64,000 bases of DNA from the NCBI RefSeq assembly GCF_000332295.1, contig NZ_KB235930.1, positions 1,493,895 through 1,557,894 on the forward strand, written 5' to 3'. A program made the position numbers and the translations under genes. Origin of the DNA: Fortiea contorta PCC 7126 (GTDB lineage Bacteria > Cyanobacteriota > Cyanobacteriia > Cyanobacteriales > Nostocaceae). This document shows positions 52,372 through 60,198 of this stretch, piece by piece. Each line of letters begins with the position of its first letter. Within the stretch, counting starts at the first letter, position 1. A model generated the notes under the pieces. The model was not told where the DNA came from and made no database searches. It was given only the letters and a program-made list of their open reading frames with translations.

Positions 52372-53158
52372 CACAAAAGCTATACGGCTGTAAAGACCGA
52401 TCTGCAAAATAGACACTGGCGAAAATTAGACCACAGAAAAGTCAGAGCAGTAAAAACCACAGCTTTGAAGTTATATGCAATACAGATAGCTAAGGGTGTT
52501 CTACCATACTAATCTGTGGCTTATTTTTCCATGAGTATGATCTTTGCAATTACCCTAATGTCTGCGAACACAATTGAGAGCAGCTAAAATATAGTATTAG
52601 TTATTACCGGAACTTAAAATAAAAGTTAAGTAAAAATATCACCCCCATGGGTACTTTCAAATTTCCCACGATTCGATACATAATAACAACCTGTACCCTG
52701 CCTTGGATTCAGACAAGACACAAGGTTAGGAACGAAAACTGATCAAATTTACGGATTTATACCGAAAAAATTACATGAGAGTGAAACTTATGTCTGTAAA
52801 ACTACGTCTTGATAGGAGTGAATCATCATAGCTCCTCTAAAATCAGGAACAGAATATCAGTTTTTCTCAAACCCTCTACACTAATAGAGTTTGCTTATTT
52901 GCCGCCAGCAGATTAGTTTCTGCGAGGGCCAATGTGTAAAGTTACAAAACTTCAGAATTTGCATGATTTCCGAAAACCATAGCAAGAAGCATTTCCAGGA
53001 GTTAGAGAGGAAACTTATCGTCACAATAGGTAAATTCCTGCATAAAGTTAGTCAATCTAGACGTAATAAAAGTGGAATCGTTGAGATGTCTTCTGGCAGA
53101 AGATGAAAAGAGGGGCAACTACCAGCTAAAACATTAAGTGCGACAAATGGGGGTTGTG
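52372..53158. other. 787-bp spacer between ccmK4 and the HetZ-related gene
   Basis: No confident gene. A tiny open frame (52775-52831) and a 71-codon frame (52891-53106) have no family resemblance. No terminator for ccmK4 and no HetR-type or NtcA-type operator were recognised by eye. The region must hold the promoter of the HetZ-related gene. Confidence 0.45.
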
Positions 53159-54334
53159 ATGCAAACTTTAGAACAGGGTTTTGAGGAGCGCAATCTCGCT
53201 ATGGTAACAGAAGGAGAAAACCTAGCGCAAAATTGGCAAAAACGTTTAGCGGCAGAATGTCCAGAACAGAGTGCAGCTATGAGAGAAAGTATAGTTCTCT
53301 GGCTTCTGGGGCGTGACCATCAGCGGTTTAATCTGCTCAACCCCAAAGAATTAGAGATCGCCAAGCAAGCAATGGAATACCGCTATCGGATATTACTACA
53401 GCGTTACTTGGGGATGTCTAGAGAACGCGCTTATCGTAACTTAATTACGCGGCTGGCGAGTTTGGTAACGTTGCGGAATAAAATTCAGACTTGGGTATCA
53501 CTGAGCCGCGATCGCCAGCGTAGTGTTGTTGATGTGTTACAAGAGGTAATTCAAGAATTATTACAAGGTGATAGCTACATTCAAGATCAAATGGCGCGGA
53601 TTGGCGAAATCACAACGGACAAGCGACTAAGAGATACCCTGCTGTTCGCCAGTATAGAGGAATATGCTCTACGACCAGTGCGTAATCAACCCCTACTGGC
53701 CTATCGCTTCGTCAACTACCTGCGACGTACCCAGCGCGGTGGCTTGACCCAAGTACCAGGTAGCGACTTGATTAGGCTAGTTTCCGAAGAAATTCTTACA
53801 GATGATAACGACAACCGGGTAAATTTAGTAGATACTCAAGCGATCGCCGAATATCAACAAGCGCAACAACTAGAAGAACAACAAGCACTGCGTCAGGGAG
53901 TGCAAAAAGAATTTGAAAATTATTTACAAGAAAATCTCGATGCAGAAGCCGTGCAATGGTTACAACTCTATCTGCAAGGTAAAACCCAAGACGAGATTGC
54001 GAGAAAACTCAACAAACCAATTAAGGAAATATACCGTCTGCGAGAAAAAATTAGTTACCATGCAGTGCGTGTATTTGCCCTCAAAGATCAACCAGAATTA
54101 GTCGATAACTGGCTCTCAATTTCCCTCAAAGAGCATAACCTAGGACTGACACCAAACCAATGGCAACAACTTTATACACAATTGACTCAAACCGGGCGAC
54201 AAGTCCTAGATTTGCAAAAAGCCGGTAACTCCATAGAAGCGATCGCCCAACAGTTAAAACTCAAAACCCATCAAGTGATGGGCGAATGGACAAAAGTCTA
54301 CCTCGCAGCCCAAGCCTTAAGAACTCAACACTAA
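53159..54334 (+). CDS. HetZ-related protein
   Basis: 391 residues if started at ATG 53159 (MQTLEQGFEE), chosen because GGGGG lies 6-10 bases upstream; GTG 53138 and ATG 53147 are alternatives. The C-terminal ~130 residues have two helix-turn-helix-like segments: LQLYLQGKTQDEIARKLNKPIKEIYRLREKISYHAVRVFALKD, then VDNWLSISLKEHNLGLTPNQWQQLYTQLTQTGRQVLDLQKAGNSIEAIAQQLKLKTHQVMGEW. Their pattern (NLGLTPQQW, then L-K-x-G-x-S-x-x-x-I-A) matches the C terminus of HetZ, a regulator of heterocyst differentiation that acts with HetR. The N-terminal part is helical and differs from HetZ as I know it. It is best called HetZ-related, not HetZ itself. The following gene is a PilB-like fragment. Confidence 0.72.
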   Translation: MQTLEQGFEERNLAMVTEGENLAQNWQKRLAAECPEQSAAMRESIVLWLLGRDHQRFNLLNPKELEIAKQAMEYRYRILLQRYLGMSRERAYRNLITRLASLVTLRNKIQTWVSLSRDRQRSVVDVLQEVIQELLQGDSYIQDQMARIGEITTDKRLRDTLLFASIEEYALRPVRNQPLLAYRFVNYLRRTQRGGLTQVPGSDLIRLVSEEILTDDNDNRVNLVDTQAIAEYQQAQQLEEQQALRQGVQKEFENYLQENLDAEAVQWLQLYLQGKTQDEIARKLNKPIKEIYRLREKISYHAVRVFALKDQPELVDNWLSISLKEHNLGLTPNQWQQLYTQLTQTGRQVLDLQKAGNSIEAIAQQLKLKTHQVMGEWTKVYLAAQALRTQH

Positions 54335-54352
54335 CTCAATCAAGATGAGTTT

Positions 54353-54402
54353 GTAGTCAGCACTGGAGTGTCTAAAAATCTACCGACTTTAGTCCTGACT
54401 AC
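54353..54402. repeat. dispersed palindrome after the HetZ-related gene
   Basis: GTAGTCAG (54353-54360) pairs with CTGACTAC (54395-54402). Inside it lies GACT-TT-AGTC (54385-54394). It is of the same family as the hairpins at 36085-36114, 3010-3021 and 60025-60038. It may act as a terminator. Confidence 0.65.
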
Positions 54403-54583
54403 GAGCGATTCACCTTTGAGAGACACAGTACTAATATCAAACTTAGCAAGATTTAGTAGGGATACAGCATCCATAATCTGGCGATTGACAAATAGCTGGC
54501 ATCTGTAATTAAAGTATTTTTATTTACTCCCAACTAACTTAGAGCCAAAATAGTAGAGAAGCAAATATTTGGCAATCAAATCT

Positions 54584-55768
54584 ATGTCGTCTTCTGAGGG
54601 CAAATTCACCAACACCGCAGCGATGGGACAGCCAACATCAGCGCCCACTCCTGAGCAAAAGGATTTACTAAGCGATCGCCACCAGATATACTCTCTAATT
54701 GATAGCCTCTTATCCTTTGAAGCTTGCTTATATCACCAAATTTTGCCCCTCAAACTAGGGGACAACAAGCTGTTGCTGGGTATGGTCTCACCACAAGAGA
54801 GCGAAGCCCTAGACTATGCGAATCGGATTTTGTCCTCTATTCATTGCACGATGGTTGTAGAGCCAATCGCCGCTGACCTCCACCACACCATACTCTCAGC
54901 TTACTTAAACCACAAAAATACATCCCCCTCACAAGCCAAACCAGCACAGCAGCTAACAGAAGAATTGAGCCACAACAGCACAACTGTTACCAAAAACAAC
55001 TGGGAAATTATTACAAATCATCAAGAAATATTACCAAATTCCTATTCACAAGCAGAAAACTTATCTGAAACTACCACCCTCATCAGTACCTTTAGCAAAA
55101 ATAAAGAAGCAAAAACCGAACCAGCCCAGCTACGGCAAAATTCAACCGCTTTGTCAGTGCAAATCCCAGAGATATTAAGTCCTATTGAATTATTACCAAA
55201 ATTACCACCAAAAAGATTATTAGAAGAACTATTAGGACGGGTACTGGCTGGAGGAATTGGTCGCCTGTATTTAGAAAGACAGCCTTATCAAGGCAAAATA
55301 CTTTGGAGCGACAATGGAGTTTTACAATCTGTCATTGAAAATTTGCCCCTTTCTGTTCTGCAAGGAGTGCTGAATGAATTAAAGCGATTTGCAGGCTTAC
55401 CCATCACCACAATTACCGAGCCAAAACAAATAGAAAAAGAATGTTTACATCAACAAAAACGGTTATTATTACGCCTGCGAGTGATGCCAGGAATTTATGG
55501 CGAAGAAGCTACACTACAAGTATTGCGAGGAGCAGCACTAAAATTTTATCAACAACAGCAATTGGGTCATGTGAGTCGTGACACCTTAAGCATTGCTCAA
55601 CAACTAAACTTAAAGTTGCACGAATTGCAACAACGACTGGTTGTCAATTCCAGTCTGCAATCTGACCAGTTAAATGCTTTGCTGACTCTGAACAAACTCA
55701 TGGCTAACATAGACCAACAAATCAAAACTATGGCTGCAATTAACCAACCGGACGACACAATTAAATAA
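54584..55768 (+). CDS. truncated GspE/PilB-like protein lacking the ATPase domain
   Basis: 394 residues (ATG 54584; TTG 54569 also possible). The N-terminal ~100 residues resemble the MshEN/GspE N domain: SFEACLYHQILPLKLGDNKLLLGMVSPQESEALDYANRILSSIHCTMVVEPIAADLHHTILSAY. A Thr/Gln/Ser-rich linker follows (~105-205). A second region (~220-340) looks like the N2 domain of PilB/GspE (GIGRLYLERQPYQGKILWSDNGVLQSVIENLPLSVLQGVLNELKRFAGL, then RLLLRLRVMPGIYGEEATLQVLRG). The Walker A/B ATPase core normally following is absent; the rest is a helical coiled tail. It is therefore a pseudo-ATPase or adaptor. In heterocystous cyanobacteria hetZ is followed by patU, and this pair may correspond to that arrangement. 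That is a hypothesis to test. Confidence 0.6.
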   Translation: MSSSEGKFTNTAAMGQPTSAPTPEQKDLLSDRHQIYSLIDSLLSFEACLYHQILPLKLGDNKLLLGMVSPQESEALDYANRILSSIHCTMVVEPIAADLHHTILSAYLNHKNTSPSQAKPAQQLTEELSHNSTTVTKNNWEIITNHQEILPNSYSQAENLSETTTLISTFSKNKEAKTEPAQLRQNSTALSVQIPEILSPIELLPKLPPKRLLEELLGRVLAGGIGRLYLERQPYQGKILWSDNGVLQSVIENLPLSVLQGVLNELKRFAGLPITTITEPKQIEKECLHQQKRLLLRLRVMPGIYGEEATLQVLRGAALKFYQQQQLGHVSRDTLSIAQQLNLKLHELQQRLVVNSSLQSDQLNALLTLNKLMANIDQQIKTMAAINQPDDTIK

Positions 55769-56049
55769 TTTATAAATCAGTTAGCAAACATCAACCAAAC
55801 TCTATCCTGAAAGGTAAATATACCTGCAATTGTCACAAATAAAAAATAACGCTATCCCTTAGTTAGCTTGATTTGCGTCCACATATTTAATTCAGTAAAA
55901 CCGCTGATTGCGATCACAGACCTAATTGTTATGTTGTAGTGTAAATCCAGACAACAAATTCTGGAAATTTAAAGCTAAAATTACAACATTTTGGCTTTGA
56001 TAATTAGTCAAAAATTACTATTTTTAAACTGCTTTTTTGTACATATTTC

Positions 56050-56733
56050 ATGCAAACAGAGGTTTTTAGCGAACTTTTTCCCTTACTGAGTACAGCCAAT
56101 CCACAAAGTCTGGAATGGCTACTCAACGTAGCCACTGACCACGAATACCCGCCTGAGAGAGCCGTTTTAATGGAAGATGCTTGGGGTAATGCGGTTTACT
56201 TCGTTGTTTCCGGTTGGGTCAAAGTTAGACTTAACTCTGGAAGCGATTCTGTGGCTTTGGCGATATTAGGGCGGGGTGATTTTTTTGGCGAAATGGCCAT
56301 TCTCGATGAATCTCCGCGCTCCACCGATGTCATTGCTCTGTCACCTGTGAAATTATTAAGCATTTCCAGAGAACGGTTTATTCAAATTTTATTTAAAGAC
56401 CCGCATTTACATCACCGAATGTTACAACTGATGGTGCGACGTTTACGGCAAATTAATTTGCGATTACAAATGCGGTCTGCACCACCAGCGGTGAAACTAG
56501 CGCAAATTCTAGTTAGTTTAAGCGAAAACTATAGTCACAAATCAGACAAAGACAGAGAAATTTTTAACCTTTCCCATAAAGATCTAGCGCAGGTGGCAGA
56601 TATTAGTGTGGACGAAGCCGCTAAAATTATGGAAAAGCTCCATGAGAAAGGTTGGATTAAAATCGACACAATTAACAACGCGATTTATCTGCTCAATTTT
56701 CCACAATTGGTGAATTTAGCTGGCAAAGTCTAA
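56050..56733 (+). CDS. Crp/Fnr family transcriptional regulator
   Basis: 227 residues. The N-terminal cyclic-nucleotide-binding domain carries GDFFGEMAILDESPRSTDVIAL, with the phosphate-binding FGE (F79-E81) and Arg at ~90 in the positions used for cAMP. The C-terminal winged HTH includes LSHKDLAQVADISVDEAAKIMEKLHEKGWIKIDT. Residues expected for cAMP contact suggest a true cAMP-responsive type rather than an NtcA-type 2-oxoglutarate sensor. Start ATG 56050. Stand-alone gene; an expected CRP-type operator (TGTGA-N6-TCACA) was not seen next to it. Confidence 0.9.
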   Translation: MQTEVFSELFPLLSTANPQSLEWLLNVATDHEYPPERAVLMEDAWGNAVYFVVSGWVKVRLNSGSDSVALAILGRGDFFGEMAILDESPRSTDVIALSPVKLLSISRERFIQILFKDPHLHHRMLQLMVRRLRQINLRLQMRSAPPAVKLAQILVSLSENYSHKSDKDREIFNLSHKDLAQVADISVDEAAKIMEKLHEKGWIKIDTINNAIYLLNFPQLVNLAGKV

Positions 56734-56820
56734 GAAATTTTGGCACAGGATGGGATAAAAAACCTAATTACCTTGTGGTTGGGGTATTTTAGCTGATAGC
56801 CGACAGTCTTTATACCTCAG

Positions 56821-56897
56821 TTGACTCTTGACTCCTGACCTTTAACTCCTGACTATATTCTAATAACTCAGAACTCAGAATTCAGGACTCAGTACTC
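56821..56897. repeat. heptanucleotide STRR array, 11 units, abutting the M61 peptidase start
   Basis: Eleven consecutive heptamers of the pattern NNNACTC or close (TTGACTC, TTGACTC, CTGACCT, TTAACTC, CTGACTA, TATTCTA, ATAACTC, AGAACTC, AGAATTC, AGGACTC, AGTACTC), ending 3 bases before ATG 56901. Confidence 0.9.
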
Positions 56898-56900
56898 AAG

Positions 56901-58685
56901 ATGACTGAAGCAACCGCATTGCGTTGGCAAAACCGCCCTCACGAAAACTTGCCAACTATCCATTATCTCGTGGCTATGCCTCAACCAGAAACCCATCTGT
57001 TTGAGGTGACTTTGCAGATTGTAGATTATCAATTGCCAATTTTGGATTTAAAACTGCCGGTGTGGACGCCTGGCTCTTATTTGGTGCGAGAATATGCGAA
57101 AAATTTGCAAGATTTCGCCGTTTTTGCCGCAGATAAACCGTTATCTTGGCGAAAAATTAGTAAAAATCATTGGCAGGTAGAAACAGGTAATGTTACTCAA
57201 TTAACTGTACACTACCGAATTTTTGCTAATGAACTATCAGTCAGAACAAATCATTTAGATTCTACCCACGGTTATTTTAATGGGGCGGCGATATTTTTTC
57301 GGCTACTGGGATGGGAACAGCAACCAATTCGGGTGACGATTACACCAGCGCGTCCAGAATGGTTAGTAACTACGCCTTTACCATCAGACCCGGAGCTAGC
57401 TAATACTTTTTATGCGGCAGATTTTGATACTCTGGTTGACAGCCCGTTTGAAATTGGTACTCACCAGTTGTATCAGTTTGAAGTTTTGGGTAAATCTCAT
57501 GAATTAGCAATCTGGGGGGGAGGAAATTTCCAGCCACAGGAAATGATTGCGGATATTGAAAAGATTATCCATGTGGAAGCACAGATGTTTGGTGGCTTGC
57601 CTTATGAAAGGTACGTGTTTATCTTACATTTATTTCACCAAGCCTATGGTGGTTTGGAGCATAAAACATCTTGCTCATTGATTTATCATCGTTTTGGGTT
57701 TCGCAATCGAGAAAAATGCGATCGCTTTCTACAATTGGTCGCCCATGAATTCTTTCACTTGTGGAATGTCAAGCGGATTCGTCCCCAAGCTTTGGAAGTT
57801 TTTGATTATGATCAGGAGAACTATACACCTTCTCTGTGGTTTTGTGAGGGGACTACGAGTTATTACGACTTATTGATTCCTTTGTGGGCAGGAATTTATG
57901 ATGTAAAGTCGTTTTTAAATCATTTGAGCCAGGAAATTACTAAATTTCTCACCACACCAGGGCGGAAAGTGCAATCACTTTCGGAATCAAGTTTTGATAC
58001 TTGGATTAAGCTTTATCGCCCAGATGCAAATAGTGCTAATTCGCAAATTTCCTATTATTTAAAAGGAGCAATAGTTTCTTTGTTCCTAGATTTGTTAATT
58101 CGTTCCGAGTCCCAAAATCGCCGCTCCTTAGATGATGTGATGCGGAAAATGTGGCAACAATTCGGTGTAGATGAAATTGGCTATACACCAGAACAATTGC
58201 AGTCAGTAATTGCATCGGTAGCTGAGAGAGATTTGACAGATTTCTTTAAACGCTATATTGATGGCACAGAAGAATTACCCTTTAATGAATATTTAGCACC
58301 TTTTGGTTTGCAATTGGTAGCAGAATCGGCAGAAGAACCTTATTTAGGTGTCAGGGTAAATAATGAAAATGGACGGGAGATGATTAAATTTGTCGAGGTC
58401 GGCTCACCTGCACAATTAGCAGGAATTGATGCAGGTGATGAGTTGTTGGCGATTAATGGGATGAAGGTAATGGGTGGGGGATTAGGCGATCGCCTCAAAG
58501 ATTACCAGCCAAATGATACAATCCAGGTTACGGTTTTTCACCATGATTTACTCCGTTCTTTGAGTGTGACTCTCGCTCCCTCAGTTCCTAGCAAATATCA
58601 AGTGATTTCAATACCAAATCCTGATTTGGTGCAAAGAGATAATTTAGCTGGCTGGTTGGGTTCCCGGATTGCTTCCGTAGATTAG
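56901..58685 (+). CDS. M61 family metallopeptidase (glycyl aminopeptidase-like) with PDZ domain
   Basis: 594 residues. The beta-sandwich N-terminal domain (~15-230) is followed by the M61 catalytic domain with HEFFHLWNVKRIRP (H282, E283, H286) and downstream EGTTSYYDLLIP giving the third ligand Glu. A C-terminal PDZ-type domain (~480-560; LGVRVNNENGREMIKFVEVGSPAQLAGIDAGDELLAINGMKV) is last. No signal peptide is visible, so it is cytosolic as predicted. The start codon has no Shine-Dalgarno; the heptamer array takes its place. Substrates are N-terminal Gly/Ala peptides in studied relatives. Confidence 0.95.
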   Translation: MTEATALRWQNRPHENLPTIHYLVAMPQPETHLFEVTLQIVDYQLPILDLKLPVWTPGSYLVREYAKNLQDFAVFAADKPLSWRKISKNHWQVETGNVTQLTVHYRIFANELSVRTNHLDSTHGYFNGAAIFFRLLGWEQQPIRVTITPARPEWLVTTPLPSDPELANTFYAADFDTLVDSPFEIGTHQLYQFEVLGKSHELAIWGGGNFQPQEMIADIEKIIHVEAQMFGGLPYERYVFILHLFHQAYGGLEHKTSCSLIYHRFGFRNREKCDRFLQLVAHEFFHLWNVKRIRPQALEVFDYDQENYTPSLWFCEGTTSYYDLLIPLWAGIYDVKSFLNHLSQEITKFLTTPGRKVQSLSESSFDTWIKLYRPDANSANSQISYYLKGAIVSLFLDLLIRSESQNRRSLDDVMRKMWQQFGVDEIGYTPEQLQSVIASVAERDLTDFFKRYIDGTEELPFNEYLAPFGLQLVAESAEEPYLGVRVNNENGREMIKFVEVGSPAQLAGIDAGDELLAINGMKVMGGGLGDRLKDYQPNDTIQVTVFHHDLLRSLSVTLAPSVPSKYQVISIPNPDLVQRDNLAGWLGSRIASVD

Positions 58686-58730
58686 GTTTTGAAAAAGTAT
58701 TGCTGGAAACTTGACAAAAATCCGGCGTAC

Positions 58731-59963
58731 TTAGAAAATTGTTAAACGATATCTTCCCCGTTCCTGTGGGTTAGCGGAAATCACCACTACGTAGTAAGTA
58801 TCGTCTTTGGGCAATTTGGCACGGTCGATCAAGGCGCTATACTTACCATCCTGGGCGTTATCTGTAGCGATTCTGTTTCCTTGAGAGTCGAGCAAGACGA
58901 TGTATGGAGAAAAGTTTTCCCACAAACTATCTACGCGAATGCTAACGAGCTGGTCTTTTTTCCCCTGAAACTGAGAAAGTTCGTAGGGGCTGCGATTCTG
59001 TTTGAGGGTGAAACTTTGCTCATTTAACTCAGCCGATTCGTCGATGTTATAGCTGGCTCTATCATTCCTTAAAGCCAGGCTATAACGACCTGTATCTCCA
59101 GGATTGCGACTAGTTACTGCAATTGTATAAGTACCACTTGCAGGTAGTCGCACATAAATAAATGCATCTTTAGTTTCGTTGCTCGCTGCGTCGCTACCTC
59201 GTTTGACAATCACTTGGTTATCGGGGTCGAGAAGAAACATAAAGGGGTTGAGACTGAGATTGTTAGAGCGACGTTGATCGGCGCTGCCAATTAATCTAAT
59301 CTGGATTAGTTGGTTTGCTTGCCCTGAAAATTTATAAAAATGAAAATATCTGCCTTGAGATTGAAAATCACCCTTCGCTAGAATATCGAAGGCGATATCT
59401 ACAAAATTAATTTCTTTGTAATTAGGAGTTTTAGGGAGAGAAATAACTGAACTTTCAGAAGTTGAATTATTGCTGCGAGAATGGGAAGCTGGTTGACGCC
59501 CTCTAGACTGGGGTGGGTTAGAGCTCCCGCTCGCACTGCGTGGATTGGGATTAGAATCTTTAGGTCTAGTCGGTTTAGGTGCGACGCTACCTCCTGCTGG
59601 TTTGGGGGTAGGGTCAGAATTTTCAGGTTTAGATGGTCTAGAACTACTATTATTATTCCTCGGCTGGGGAGCAGGAGCAGAATTTATGGTATTGGGTGAT
59701 GTTTTAGCTGGTAGAGGTGAATCAATCTGTTGTTTAGGTTGTGTAGCTACGGGTGGTTGAGCTGCGGGGATTTTTTCAATTCCTTGCTTGACTGCTTCTG
59801 GTTGTCTCTCATCTGGTGTTTTAGCAATTGTGAATTTTCCTCTAAATTCGGGAACTTCTAAAGCATTAATAGGTACAAGATTATCTGCTAATAACAAACC
59901 AGTGCTCACAGAAAAAATCATGGCTAATGCAAATGTGCTCCGAGATTTTTTGTTAGTTTTCAC
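58731..59963 (-). CDS. secreted PPC-domain protein with Pro/Ser-rich linker (410 aa)
   Basis: The start is GTG 59963, with AGGAG 10 bases upstream and a normal signal peptide (KTNKKSRSTFALAMIFSVSTGLLLA). The longer frame to 60059 passes through a dispersed repeat and is rejected. A ~115-residue Pro/Ser/Lys-rich linker (SRPSKPENSDPTPKPAGG and similar) precedes two tandem bacterial pre-peptidase C-terminal (PPC) beta domains (~170-290 and ~300-410). These show as GDFQSQGRYFHFYKFSGQANQLIQIRLIGSAD, then GTYTIAVTSRNPGDTGRYSLAL and TYYVVVISANPQERGRYRLTIF. No protease domain is attached, so it is a stand-alone extracellular or cell-wall PPC protein. Convergent with the M61 gene. Confidence 0.8.
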   Translation of the reverse strand: MKTNKKSRSTFALAMIFSVSTGLLLADNLVPINALEVPEFRGKFTIAKTPDERQPEAVKQGIEKIPAAQPPVATQPKQQIDSPLPAKTSPNTINSAPAPQPRNNNSSSRPSKPENSDPTPKPAGGSVAPKPTRPKDSNPNPRSASGSSNPPQSRGRQPASHSRSNNSTSESSVISLPKTPNYKEINFVDIAFDILAKGDFQSQGRYFHFYKFSGQANQLIQIRLIGSADQRRSNNLSLNPFMFLLDPDNQVIVKRGSDAASNETKDAFIYVRLPASGTYTIAVTSRNPGDTGRYSLALRNDRASYNIDESAELNEQSFTLKQNRSPYELSQFQGKKDQLVSIRVDSLWENFSPYIVLLDSQGNRIATDNAQDGKYSALIDRAKLPKDDTYYVVVISANPQERGRYRLTIF

Positions 59964-60024
59964 TCTGATTTCACTCCTCTTGATTGCAGTTGGTTTTGAT
60001 TTTTGATGTTTAGGGTTTGTGGTA

Positions 60025-60038
60025 AGGACTAAAGTCCT
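60025..60038. repeat. palindrome AGGACT-AA-AGTCCT
   Basis: Perfect 6-bp inverted repeat in the spacer between the PPC gene start and the kinase gene, of the same family as GGACT-TT-AGTCC at 3010-3021. Confidence 0.6.
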
Positions 60039-60198
60039 GATTTGATTTTTCAACAGCACTGACTACGCATCTATCTGCTATTTTCTATTTTCTATTAAGC
60101 GTTCCCTACCCACACAAGTAAATTCTCCAAATCAAAGCGAATTGCTATATGATATGTCGTGCATTAATATGTACTCAAACAGCAAAAGGATTCCCAGT

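Noticed and set aside
52775-52831. 18-codon ORF (MRVKLMSVKLRLDRSESS) upstream of the HetZ-related gene
   Set aside because: Has no Shine-Dalgarno and is far from the next start; nothing supports it as a leader peptide beyond its reading frame.
52891-53106. 71-residue ORF before the HetZ-related gene
   Set aside because: Poor composition, no family resemblance, directly in the leader; probably not translated.
59964-60059. Longer N terminus of the PPC protein starting at GTG 60059
   Set aside because: It reads through a dispersed palindrome and puts 32 residues before an otherwise normal signal peptide; GTG 59963 has AGGAG upstream.
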